Assembly (NCBI RefSeq): GCF_008704935.1
Contig: NZ_CP023692.1
Location: forward strand, 4,144,001-4,208,000
DNA length: 64,000 nt
Source: Streptomyces vinaceus
GTDB lineage: Bacteria; Actinomycetota; Actinomycetes; Streptomycetales; Streptomycetaceae
Direction: 5' to 3'
Below are positions 41,535 to 49,953 of this stretch, in pieces. Numbering within the stretch: the first letter of the stretch is position 1; each line of letters begins with the position of its first letter. Below the pieces are notes generated by a model, which was not told the DNA's origin, did no database searches, and saw only the letters and a program-made list of their open reading frames with translations. Both the position numbers and the translations under genes were made by a program.

Positions 41535-44297
41535 GTGACGTCACCCGGGGAACTCGAACGGACATTGCGGGAGAACCTCCGCGGGGAGGTGGACTTCGGG
41601 GCCGCGGCGCGCGCCCTGACGACGATGGACGCCTCGAACTACCGCCGCGTGCCGGTGGGCGTGGTCCGGCCGCGCGACGCCGGGGACGTGGCGGCCGCGC
41701 TGCGGATCTGCGCGGAGGCGGGCGTACCGGTCGTCCCGCGCGGCGGCGGGACCTCGATCGCCGGGCAGGCCACGGGCACCGGGGTGGTGCTGGACCTGAC
41801 CCGGCACATGAACGCCCTGGTGTCCCTGGACCCGGCCGCCCGCACCGCCGTGGTCCAGCCGGGCCTCGTCCTCGACCGGCTGCGCGAGGCGGCCCGCCCG
41901 TACGGGCTGACCTTCGGCCCGGACCCCTCCACGCACTCCCGCTGCACGCTGGGCGGGATGATCGGCAACAACGCGTGCGGGGCCCACTCGGTGGCCTGGG
42001 GGACCACCGCCGACAACGTGGCGGAGCTGGCGGTGACGGCGTACGGGGGCGCGTCGTACCGGCTCGGGACGGGCTGGGCGGGGGCGCCGCAGGGCCTGCG
42101 GGAGCTGGTGGCGGGGAACCTGGCGGTGCTGCGTACGGGCATGGCGGGAGGTTTCTCGCGGCGGATCTCCGGATACGGCGGACTGGACGCGCTGCTGCCC
42201 GAACGGGGCGTGGAGGTGGCCCGGGCCTTCTGCGGGAGCGAGGGCACGCTCGGGGTGGTGACGGAGGCGGTCGTACGCCTGGTGGAGGCGCCGCGCGCAC
42301 CGGCGCTCGCGGTCCTCGGGTACGCGGACGAGAGCGCGGCGGCCGACGCGGCGGCCGGGCTGCTGGGGTACGGGCCGCTGACGGTGGAGGGCATGGCCGC
42401 CGACCTGGTGGGCGCGGCTCCCGGGCTGCCGAGGGGCGGCGGGTGGCTGTTCGTCGAGATGCCGGACGAGGGGACGGCGCGGTCGCTCGTACGGGCCGCC
42501 GACGCGGTGGACTCGGTGGTGGTCACGGACCCGGCGGCGCAGCGGGCGCTGTGGCGGATCCGCGAGGACGCGGCGGGCACGGCGACGCGGATGCCCGACG
42601 GGGGGATGGCCTGGCCGGGGTGGGAGGACTGCGCGGTCCCGCCGGCCCGGCTGGGCGCCTACCTGCGGGAGTTCCGCGGCCTGCTGGCCCGGCACGGGCT
42701 GCGGGGGACCCCGTACGGGCACTTCGGCGAGGGCTGCGTGCACGTACGGATCGACTTCGACCTGGCCTCCGAGGCGGGGATCGCGCGCTTCCGCTCCTTC
42801 TCCACCGACCTGGCGGACCTGGTGGTCTCCCACGGCGGCTCGCTCTCCGGTGAGCACGGGGACGGCCAGGCGCGGGCGGAGCTCCTGCCGAGGATGTACG
42901 GGCCGGAGGTGATCCGGCTCTTCGGGGCGTACAAGGACGTGTGGGACCCCGCGGGCGGGATGAACCCGGGGATGCTGGTCCGGCCGGACCGCCTGGACGA
43001 GAACCTCCGCTTCGCGGTGCTGCCGCCGACGCCGTTCGCGGGGGAGGTGGCCCGCTGCGTGGGCGTCGCGAAATGCCGCTCCGATACCGCGGCGGGGCCC
43101 GAGGTGATGTGCCCGTCGTACCGGGTCACGGGGGAGGAGCGGCATTCGACGCGCGGCCGGGCGAGGCTGCTGCACGAGATGCTGGCGGGTGAGGTGCTGA
43201 CCGGCGGCTGGCGCTCACCGGAGGTCGCGCAGGCGCTGGACCTGTGCCTGGCCTGCAAGGGCTGCCTCAGTGACTGCCCGGTGGGCGTGGACATGGCCTC
43301 GTACAAGGCGGAGTTCCTGCACCGTCACTGGGCGGGACGCCTGCGCCCCCTGTCCCACTACACCCTGGGCGGCCTGCCCGCGTGGCTCCGCCTGATCGCG
43401 GCGCTCCGCCTGGCGCCCTTCGCGAACGCGGCGGCCCGCCGCCTCCCGGTCCCGGGCCTGGCGAGGGAGCGTCCCCTGCCGCCCCTGGCCGCCGAGCCCT
43501 TCACCCGCTGGTGGCGGCGCGCGGCCCGCGCGGCCGCGGCGCCGCAGGGGCCTCTGCGTCCGGGCCCGCTCCCGGGCCCGGCTCCGGCCGGGTCCGGTGT
43601 CACGCTCTGGCCGGACACGTTCACCGAGTACCTGTCCCCGCGGACCGGCAGGGCGGCCGTCCGGGTCCTCCGGGACGCCGGGCTCGCCGTCTCCCTCCCC
43701 CCGAAGGGGGTCTGCTGCGGGCTGACCTACCTCTCCACCGGCCGCCTCGACCGCGCCCGCGCCGTCCTGCGCCGCACCCTCGACGCCGTGGGGGACGTAC
43801 GGGGACCCGTGACGGTCCTCGAACCCAGCTGCGCCGCCGCCCTGCGCACCGACCTCCCCGCCCTCCTCCCCGAGGACCCCCGCGCGGAGCGCCTCGCGGC
43901 AGCCGTCCGCACCTTCGCCGAGACCCTGGAGGAGTACGCCCCGCAGTGGCGGCCGCCCCGCCTGGACCGTCCCGTCGTCGGCCAGACCCACTGCCATCAG
44001 CACGCCGTCCTCGGTGACGCCGCCGACCGCCGGCTGCGCGAGCGCGCGGGTCTCGGGGGCGAGCTCAGCGGCGGCTGCTGCGGGCTCGCCGGGAACTTCG
44101 GCTTCGAGCCGGGCCACCACGAGGTGTCCGTGGCCTGCGCCGAGGAACAGCTGCTCCCCGCCCTGCGCGCGGCTCCGCCGGGGGCCGCGGTCCTGGCGGA
44201 CGGGTTCTCGTGCCGTACGCAGATCGCCCAGCTCGCCGGGCTCCCCGACAGCAGCCGGGCGCGCCACCTCGCGGAGCTCCTGGCGGAGGCCCTGTAA
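41535..44297 (+). CDS. FAD- and Fe-S-binding D-2-hydroxyacid dehydrogenase family protein
   Basis: A 920-residue two-part protein. The N-terminal half is a VAO-type FAD domain (VVPRGGGTSIAGQATGTGVV, GGMIGNNACGAHSVAWG, FCGSEGTLGVVTEAV). The C-terminal half has a CCG-type domain: the 4Fe-4S motif CLACKGCLSDCPVG, a preceding CVGVAKCR, and later CCGL and GGCCGLAGNFG motifs. This layout is shared by D-lactate and D-2-hydroxyglutarate dehydrogenases that pass electrons to the quinone pool. GTG 41535 is chosen over a longer frame that overlaps serC. Substrate uncertain. Confidence 0.9.
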   Translation: MTSPGELERTLRENLRGEVDFGAAARALTTMDASNYRRVPVGVVRPRDAGDVAAALRICAEAGVPVVPRGGGTSIAGQATGTGVVLDLTRHMNALVSLDPAARTAVVQPGLVLDRLREAARPYGLTFGPDPSTHSRCTLGGMIGNNACGAHSVAWGTTADNVAELAVTAYGGASYRLGTGWAGAPQGLRELVAGNLAVLRTGMAGGFSRRISGYGGLDALLPERGVEVARAFCGSEGTLGVVTEAVVRLVEAPRAPALAVLGYADESAAADAAAGLLGYGPLTVEGMAADLVGAAPGLPRGGGWLFVEMPDEGTARSLVRAADAVDSVVVTDPAAQRALWRIREDAAGTATRMPDGGMAWPGWEDCAVPPARLGAYLREFRGLLARHGLRGTPYGHFGEGCVHVRIDFDLASEAGIARFRSFSTDLADLVVSHGGSLSGEHGDGQARAELLPRMYGPEVIRLFGAYKDVWDPAGGMNPGMLVRPDRLDENLRFAVLPPTPFAGEVARCVGVAKCRSDTAAGPEVMCPSYRVTGEERHSTRGRARLLHEMLAGEVLTGGWRSPEVAQALDLCLACKGCLSDCPVGVDMASYKAEFLHRHWAGRLRPLSHYTLGGLPAWLRLIAALRLAPFANAAARRLPVPGLARERPLPPLAAEPFTRWWRRAARAAAAPQGPLRPGPLPGPAPAGSGVTLWPDTFTEYLSPRTGRAAVRVLRDAGLAVSLPPKGVCCGLTYLSTGRLDRARAVLRRTLDAVGDVRGPVTVLEPSCAAALRTDLPALLPEDPRAERLAAAVRTFAETLEEYAPQWRPPRLDRPVVGQTHCHQHAVLGDAADRRLRERAGLGGELSGGCCGLAGNFGFEPGHHEVSVACAEEQLLPALRAAPPGAAVLADGFSCRTQIAQLAGLPDSSRARHLAELLAEAL

Positions 44298-44344
44298 GCC
44301 AACACACGGCGCCGCGGCCCTTACGTACCCCTTAGTCTGGATTA

Positions 44345-45277
44345 ATGCCCGCAACCTCGCCCAAGTCCGACCGCGCCGCCCTGGCGCCCGCCGACCTCAC
44401 GACGTCGGCCGGCGCCGCCCCGTCCCGCTTCGGCCCGGTCGTGCTGGTCATCGCCGCGGGCATCTCGGTGCAGTTCGGCGCCGCCCTCGCGGTCATGATC
44501 ATGCCGGGGACGGGCGCCGCGGGCGTGGTCACGCTGCGGCTCGCGGCCGCCGCGCTGGTGCTGCTGCTCCTGTGCCGGCCGAAGGTCCGCGGGTACGCGC
44601 GCGCCGACTGGGGCACGGTCGTCGCCTTCGGCGTCGCCCTGGCCGGCATGAACGGGCTCTTCTACCAGTCCATCGACCGCATCCCGCTCGGCCCGGCCGT
44701 CACCCTCGAAGTGCTCGGCCCCCTCGTCCTGTCGGTCGTCGTCTCGCGCCGCCTGGTCAGCCTGCTGTGGGCCGGTCTGGCCCTCGCCGGTGTGGCCCTG
44801 CTCGCCGGTCACGGCGGCGGCGAGGGCTTCGGCGGCCTCGACCTCCTCGGCGCCGGCTTCGCGCTCGGAGCGGGCGCGATGTGGGCGGCGTACATCGTGT
44901 TCAGCGCGCGTACGGGCCGCCGCTTCCCGCAGGCGGACGGGCTGGCCCTGGCCATGGCGGTGGCCGCGGTGCTCTCGCTCCCGCTGGGCGTGGTCGAGGC
45001 CGGCTCCGCGCTCCTGGTGCCGAGCACGCTGGCACTGGGCGTCGGCGTCGCCGTCCTGTCCTCCGTCCTGCCGTACACGCTGGAGCTGCTGGCGCTGCGG
45101 CGCCTGCCCGCCCCGACGTTCGCGATCCTGATGAGCCTGGAGCCGGCGATCGCGGCCACGGCCGGGTTCCTGGTCCTGGACCAGGCGATGTCGGCCGTCG
45201 ACGCCCTGGCCATCGCGCTGGTCATCGCGGCGAGCATGGGCGCGGTCCGCTCCCAGACCCGGAAGGCGTCCGCCTGA
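44345..45277 (+). CDS. EamA-family transporter (RhtA-like)
   Basis: A 310-residue drug/metabolite transporter with ten predicted helices in two EamA repeats. Segments such as YQSIDRIPLGPAVTLEVLGPLVL and the LLALRRLPAPTFAILMSLEPAIAA loop match RhtA-like exporters of threonine/homoserine or related metabolites. A TAGTCT box (44333-44338) lies six bases before ATG 44345, so the mRNA is probably leaderless. A hairpin terminator follows. Confidence 0.88.
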   Translation: MPATSPKSDRAALAPADLTTSAGAAPSRFGPVVLVIAAGISVQFGAALAVMIMPGTGAAGVVTLRLAAAALVLLLLCRPKVRGYARADWGTVVAFGVALAGMNGLFYQSIDRIPLGPAVTLEVLGPLVLSVVVSRRLVSLLWAGLALAGVALLAGHGGGEGFGGLDLLGAGFALGAGAMWAAYIVFSARTGRRFPQADGLALAMAVAAVLSLPLGVVEAGSALLVPSTLALGVGVAVLSSVLPYTLELLALRRLPAPTFAILMSLEPAIAATAGFLVLDQAMSAVDALAIALVIAASMGAVRSQTRKASA

Positions 45278-45332
45278 CGCCGGCGGCGACGGCCGCCGTA
45301 CGGGACGCCTTCGCGGGCCCGTCCGCACCTGA

Positions 45333-45369
45333 CCGCCCCGCCGGGTGCGGGGGTCGCTCGGCGGGGCGG
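45333..45369. terminator. Hairpin between convergent genes
   Basis: Perfect 11-bp arms (45333-45343 and 45359-45369) with a 15-nt loop lie between the EamA and CocE/NonD-type genes. Confidence 0.65.
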
Positions 45370-45379
45370 GTGGCGGGGC

Positions 45380-47002
45380 TCAGCCGAGCGGCAGGTCCAG
45401 GTACGAGGGCGTGGCCTCCGGGGAGGTGAACGCCAGCGTCGCGCGCGGCAGGTTGGCGTCCGCGTAGAACGGGTCGCGGGCGTCGATCACCAGCATCAGC
45501 CGGTGCCCGCGCGGGACGTCGTACGCCGTCGCCTGGAGCTCGATGTCGGCGCTGACCAGGCTGTCGGGCGCCGCGTCGAGGTGTGCGTACGGGGCGTGCG
45601 TGACGATGTGCGCCCTGCCGTCGGGCGCCACCGCGAGCAGGTAGGCGACGAACGAGGAGTCGGGGTTCGCGGCCCGGTACGTGACGCGCAGCCGCGGCGT
45701 GCCGCGCAGCCGGGCGGTCTCCGCCTCCGGGTCCGCCGTCCACACGGCGGCGACGGTGCGGTCGATGTCGTCGGTGCGGTACGTCTTCGGGCGGCCCGCG
45801 ATCTCGTCGTACCCGGAGCGGACGATCTCGTCGGCCACGGTCGCCGGGGTGTCCACCCCGCACAGCACGCCCGCGCTCCAGCCGGCCTCGGGCCGCTCGG
45901 TGAGCTCCCCGCCGCTCGCCAGGTGTAGCCGGCGCACCTGTTCGGTGACGGAGTCCCAGGTGGGGCGGGGTTCCAGGGTCTGGCCCCACATGACCTCGCT
46001 GAGGACCTGGCCCTCGTCCGCGATGCCGTTGTCGATGTCCCTCAGATGGTGGTCGAACCAGCGGTGGGCATTGGTCCAGATCCGGTTGGGCAGGCCGATC
46101 ATGCCCGTCATCTCGGGCCCGGAGTGGTCGCCGATGGAGAGGTCGAGCCGCTTGGGCCCGGTCAGCTCGTTGAAGAGCTTCAGCGTCTGGTTGCCGGGGA
46201 AGAGCGTCTCGTGCCAGGCGTGCGAGAAGTAGACGGGAACCTGGCGCCGGTTGAGCTCCTTGATGTGGGTGAACGGCGAGCGCTGCTCCGCCCAGCGCAG
46301 GGTGCCCTGGACGTCCCGGCCCGCGAGGACGTTCTCGAACACGCTCTGGGTCTGCGGGCTCAGCCGGGCCTTCGAGGCGGCCCTGAGCAGCGCCTCCACG
46401 GCGGCCACGTGCCGGGTCCGGTTCTCGTAGAAGGCCTCGCCGAGGTCGCCCCAGGTGCTGAGCGCGACGACCGCGTCGACGCGCGTGTCGTGCGCCGCGA
46501 CGAGCTGGCTGATGCCGGAGCCGTACGAGTCCCCCAGGAAGCCGATCTTCGTGACCGGGCCGGCGGTGCGCTCGATGAGGTGGTCCAGGGCCCGGCTGCC
46601 GTCCGCGACGTCGAGCGGGCCGGCCACGTCGACCTGGCCCTCGGAGCCCGCGAAACCGCGGGTGCTGTAGGCGAGCACGTTGTAGCCGCGGGCCGCGAAC
46701 ACGCTGGCCTGGACGGCGTACGGGAACCAGCCGTGGTTCGTCCACGGCGAGGGCATCACGATCACCGGTCGCGGCAGGGCCGCGTTGTGCCGCCACAGCG
46801 CGGCGTCGAGCAGGTCCCCGTCGGAGCCGGCGACCTTGACGCGGCTGAAGACGGCGACGGACCGGGCGTCGGCGACCTCGGTGGCGCGGGCGGGGGCGAG
46901 GCCCGTGACGTCGCCGGTTTCGAGGGCGGCGACGAAGGCGGTGAGGGTGTTCGCATCGAGTTCGGGATAGAGGGAGAAAGCGGCTGAGATCACTTCGGTC
47001 AT
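45380..47002 (-). CDS. CocE/NonD-family alpha/beta hydrolase
   Basis: A 540-residue serine hydrolase of the X-Pro dipeptidyl-peptidase/CocE type. The nucleophile elbow is FLGDSYGSG, the catalytic His is likely in GDHSGPEM, and a C-terminal beta-rich jelly-roll domain (RLRVTYRAANPDSS...YLDLPLG) follows. These enzymes hydrolyse esters or N-terminal dipeptides. No signal peptide is seen, so it is probably cytoplasmic. ATG 47002. It diverges from the Atu-like operon across a ~340-bp promoter region. Confidence 0.84.
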   Translation of the reverse strand: MTEVISAAFSLYPELDANTLTAFVAALETGDVTGLAPARATEVADARSVAVFSRVKVAGSDGDLLDAALWRHNAALPRPVIVMPSPWTNHGWFPYAVQASVFAARGYNVLAYSTRGFAGSEGQVDVAGPLDVADGSRALDHLIERTAGPVTKIGFLGDSYGSGISQLVAAHDTRVDAVVALSTWGDLGEAFYENRTRHVAAVEALLRAASKARLSPQTQSVFENVLAGRDVQGTLRWAEQRSPFTHIKELNRRQVPVYFSHAWHETLFPGNQTLKLFNELTGPKRLDLSIGDHSGPEMTGMIGLPNRIWTNAHRWFDHHLRDIDNGIADEGQVLSEVMWGQTLEPRPTWDSVTEQVRRLHLASGGELTERPEAGWSAGVLCGVDTPATVADEIVRSGYDEIAGRPKTYRTDDIDRTVAAVWTADPEAETARLRGTPRLRVTYRAANPDSSFVAYLLAVAPDGRAHIVTHAPYAHLDAAPDSLVSADIELQATAYDVPRGHRLMLVIDARDPFYADANLPRATLAFTSPEATPSYLDLPLG

Positions 47003-47278
47003 CCTCTTCGTCGAGTGACGTTCGGCGAGTGTCTGCTGCGCGTGGGGGTGGCTTCGCGGGCTTCGCTGGCGACGAAGCGTTCAGTATCGGGGCGGCGTCC
47101 GGCCCGGGTCGGGCGCTTGGCGGCGTACGGCCTGAACCGTGCCCTCCGGGCCCGCGGGGCAGGTGCCCCCTGACCTGCCCCGCGTGGTGACTCGAAGCCA
47201 AATCCAGCCCCGTGCACGTGACTTGGCGGCGCTGGCGGGAAGGGGTCCCGGCGGCAGGTGCCGGTCGGCCAAATCATG

Positions 47279-47316
47279 CAAGCATGCTTGATTGTTTTGT
47301 GTGCGGCTGCCAGTCT
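47279..47316 (+). promoter_or_regulatory. Promoter and TetR-type operator of the Atu-like operon
   Basis: A TTGATT -35 (47288-47293) and CAGTCT -10 (47311-47316) with a 17-bp spacer precede the first gene. The perfect palindrome CAAGCATGCTTG (47279-47290) overlaps the -35, the position expected for a repressor site. The operon encodes its own TetR, which is the natural candidate. The rest of the 47003-47344 gap is G/C-rich with no gene or RNA recognised. Confidence 0.68.
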
Positions 47317-47344
47317 TCCCCTCACGCCGAAAGGGGAGCCCGCC

Positions 47345-48163
47345 GTGCTCGATCCGTCAGCCGCCGCCAGCGCCGACATCGCCGCCGTCTTCGCCGATCT
47401 GCGCGAGGAAGGCCTCGCGCTCGAAACCCTCGTACGGGACCTGCCCGACGCCGGCTGGGCCGAGCCCACCCCGGCACCCGGTTGGACCGTCGCCCACCAG
47501 ATCGCCCACCTGCACTGGACCGACCGGGCCGCGCTGGTCTCGCTCACCGACCCCGAGGGCTTCGCCGCGCTGGTCGAGGAGGCGGCCAAGGCCCCCGAGT
47601 CCTTCGTGGACGAGGGCGCGCAGGAGGGCGCCGCGCTGGCGCCCGCCGAGCTGCTGGCCCGCTGGCGGTCCGGGCGCGCCGAACTCGACGCGGCGCTCGC
47701 CGCCGCCTCGGCCGACACCCGCTTCCCCTGGTACGGGCCGCCGATGAAGGCCGCCTCCATGGCCGGCGCCCGCCTCATGGAGACCTGGGCGCACGGCCAG
47801 GACGTGGCCGACGCCCTCGGCGTACGCCGTACCCCGACCGCGCGGCTGCGGCACGTGGCGCGGATCGGCGTACGGGCCCGCGACTACGCCTTCGCCGTAC
47901 GGGGACTGCCCGCGCCCGCGGGGGAGTTCAGGGTGGAACTCGTACCGCCGGACGGCGGGGAGCCCTGGGTGTACGGTCCGGCGGACGCGGCGGACCGGGT
48001 CACCGGTCCGGCGCTCGACTTCTGCCTCCTGGTGACCCAGCGGGCCCACCGCGCCGACCTGGACCTGACCGCGACCGGCCCCGACGCCGACCGCTGGCTG
48101 GACATCGCCCAGGCCTTCGCGGGCCCGGCGGGCCCCGGCCGCGCCCCCGGGACGGCCCGGTGA
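47345..48163 (+). CDS. TIGR03084-family (DinB/maleylpyruvate isomerase-like) protein
   Basis: A 272-residue protein of the TIGR03084 family, with a DinB-like mycothiol-dependent four-helix N-terminal domain: LVRDLPDAGWAEPTPAPGWTVAHQIAHLHWTDRAAL carries the first metal His residues and AGARLMETWAHGQDVADALG the next. These proteins often begin branched acyl-CoA degradation operons. GTG 47345 follows AAAGGGGAG. Its TGA overlaps the GTG of the AtuA-like gene. Reaction unknown. Confidence 0.85.
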   Translation: MLDPSAAASADIAAVFADLREEGLALETLVRDLPDAGWAEPTPAPGWTVAHQIAHLHWTDRAALVSLTDPEGFAALVEEAAKAPESFVDEGAQEGAALAPAELLARWRSGRAELDAALAAASADTRFPWYGPPMKAASMAGARLMETWAHGQDVADALGVRRTPTARLRHVARIGVRARDYAFAVRGLPAPAGEFRVELVPPDGGEPWVYGPADAADRVTGPALDFCLLVTQRAHRADLDLTATGPDADRWLDIAQAFAGPAGPGRAPGTAR

Positions 48164-49953
48164 CCCGCGGCCGGCGGCCGCTGCGCGTCGGCAACGCCTC
48201 GGGGTTCTACGGGGACCGGTTCAGCGCCTTCGAGGAGATGCTGACCGGCGGCCCGCTGGACGTGCTGACCGGCGACTACCTCGCCGAGCTGACCATGCTG
48301 ATCCTGGGCCGCGACCGGCTGAAGAGCCCGGAACTCGGCTACGCGAAGACCTTCCTGCGCCAGCTGGAGCAGAGCCTGGCCCTCGCGCGGGAGCGGGGCG
48401 TGCGGATCGTCGCCAACGCGGGCGGCCTGAACCCTGCGGGCCTGGCCGACGCGATCCGCGCGCTCGCCGCAGCGGCCGGGATCCCGGTGTCGGTCGCCCA
48501 CGTCGAGGGCGACGACCTGATGCCCTTCGCGGAAGGAGCGCTGACGGCCAACGCCTACCTCGGCGGGGCGGGCATCGCGGCCTGTCTGCGGGCGGGCGCG
48601 GACGTGGTCGTCACGGGCCGGGTCACGGACGCGGCGCTGGTCAGCGGGCCGGCGGCCTGGTGGTTCGACTGGGCCCCGGACGACCACGACCGGCTGGCCG
48701 GGGCGGTGGTGGCGGGACACGTCCTGGAGTGCGGGACCCAGTCCACCGGCGGCAACTACTCCTTCTTCACGGCGCACGACGTCCGCCGCCCCGGGTTCCC
48801 GCTGGCGGAGATCGCGGAGGACGGCTCCTCGGTGATCACCAAGCATCCCGGTACGGGCGGGGTCGTCTCGGTGGGCACGGTCACGGCCCAACTCCTCTAC
48901 GAGACCCAGGGCCCCCGCTACCTGGGCCCGGACGTGACCGCCCGCCTGGACACGGTGCGCCTGGCGCAGGTGGGCGCGGACCGGGTGTCGATCACGGGAG
49001 TCGTCGGCGAAGCCCCGCCCCCCACCCTCAAGGTGGGGGTGACCCGGATCGGGGGCTGGCGCAACGAGGTGGTCTTCGTCCTGACCGGTCTGGACATCGA
49101 CGAGAAGGCGGCGCTGGTCCAGGCCCAGTTGGCGGACGCGCTGTCCCAAGTGGCCACGGCGGACTGGACGCTGGCGCGCACGGACCACGAGGACGCGCGG
49201 ACGGAGGAGACGGCGAGCGCGCTGCTCCGCCTGGTGGTGCGCGACCCGTCCCCGGACCGGGTGGGCCGCGCGCTCACCTCGGAGGCCGTCGAACTGGCCC
49301 TGGCCAGCTACCCGGGCTTCCACGTGACGTCCCCGCCGGGCCCGGCCCAGCCGTACGGCGTCTTCACGTCGTCGACCGTCCCGTCGGCCACCGTCCCCCA
49401 CGTGGCGGTCCTCCCGGACGGCACCCGCCACCCGGTCCCGAGCCCGCCGGTCCCGACCGACCCGAGCGCCCCGGTCCCGACCGACCCGAGCCCGCCGGTC
49501 CCGACCGACCCGAGCGACCCGGTCCCGCCGGACCCGACCCGCCCGCTCGACCAGGCCCCGGCCGCGCCGGCCCCCGCGGAGCCCACCGTCCGCGTGCCCC
49601 TCGGGCGGCTCGCCGGCGCCCGCAGCGGGGACAAGGGCGGCGACGCCAACATCGGGGTGTGGGTCGAGGGCGACGAGGCCTGGGAGTGGCTCCACGCCAC
49701 CCTCACCGTCGAGGAGCTCCAGGCCCTGCTCCCCGAGACGGCAGGGCTGCCGGTCACCCGCCACCCCCTGCCCAACCTCCGCGCGCTCAACTTCACCATC
49801 GCCGGGATCCTCGGCGCCGGCGTCGCCTCCGCCCACCGCTTCGACCCCCAGGCCAAGGCCCTCGGCGAATGGCTGCGCGCCCGGCACGTCGACGTACCCG
49901 CCCGCCTCCTGCCGACGCACCTCCCGCTCACCCCGGAGGGGACCGCCCCATGA
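48160..49953 (+). CDS. atuA: AtuA-like protein (DUF1446) with C-terminal ferredoxin-like domain
   Basis: A 597-residue protein. The N-terminal ~410 residues are DUF1446/AtuA (LRVGNASGFYGDRFSAFEEML, LEQSLALARERGVRIVANAGGLNP, YNxF-type loops). A Pro-rich linker of four 24-bp in-frame repeats (PVPTDPS-like) leads to a C-terminal ~110-residue AtuA-like domain. AtuA is required for acyclic terpene (citronellol/geraniol) use in Pseudomonas, but its reaction is unknown. GTG 48160 overlaps the upstream stop, and the ATGA at 49950 couples it to the carboxylase gene. Confidence 0.84.
   Translation: MTRGRRPLRVGNASGFYGDRFSAFEEMLTGGPLDVLTGDYLAELTMLILGRDRLKSPELGYAKTFLRQLEQSLALARERGVRIVANAGGLNPAGLADAIRALAAAAGIPVSVAHVEGDDLMPFAEGALTANAYLGGAGIAACLRAGADVVVTGRVTDAALVSGPAAWWFDWAPDDHDRLAGAVVAGHVLECGTQSTGGNYSFFTAHDVRRPGFPLAEIAEDGSSVITKHPGTGGVVSVGTVTAQLLYETQGPRYLGPDVTARLDTVRLAQVGADRVSITGVVGEAPPPTLKVGVTRIGGWRNEVVFVLTGLDIDEKAALVQAQLADALSQVATADWTLARTDHEDARTEETASALLRLVVRDPSPDRVGRALTSEAVELALASYPGFHVTSPPGPAQPYGVFTSSTVPSATVPHVAVLPDGTRHPVPSPPVPTDPSAPVPTDPSPPVPTDPSDPVPPDPTRPLDQAPAAPAPAEPTVRVPLGRLAGARSGDKGGDANIGVWVEGDEAWEWLHATLTVEELQALLPETAGLPVTRHPLPNLRALNFTIAGILGAGVASAHRFDPQAKALGEWLRARHVDVPARLLPTHLPLTPEGTAP
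49441..49536 (+). repeat. Four in-frame 24-bp repeats in the AtuA-like linker
   Basis: Four 24-bp units (49441-49464, 49465-49488, 49489-49512, 49513-49536) encode PVPTDPS-type octapeptides. Copies 1 and 3 are identical; copies 2 and 4 differ by a few bases. The length is a multiple of three, so copy-number change would only alter linker length. Confidence 0.85.
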
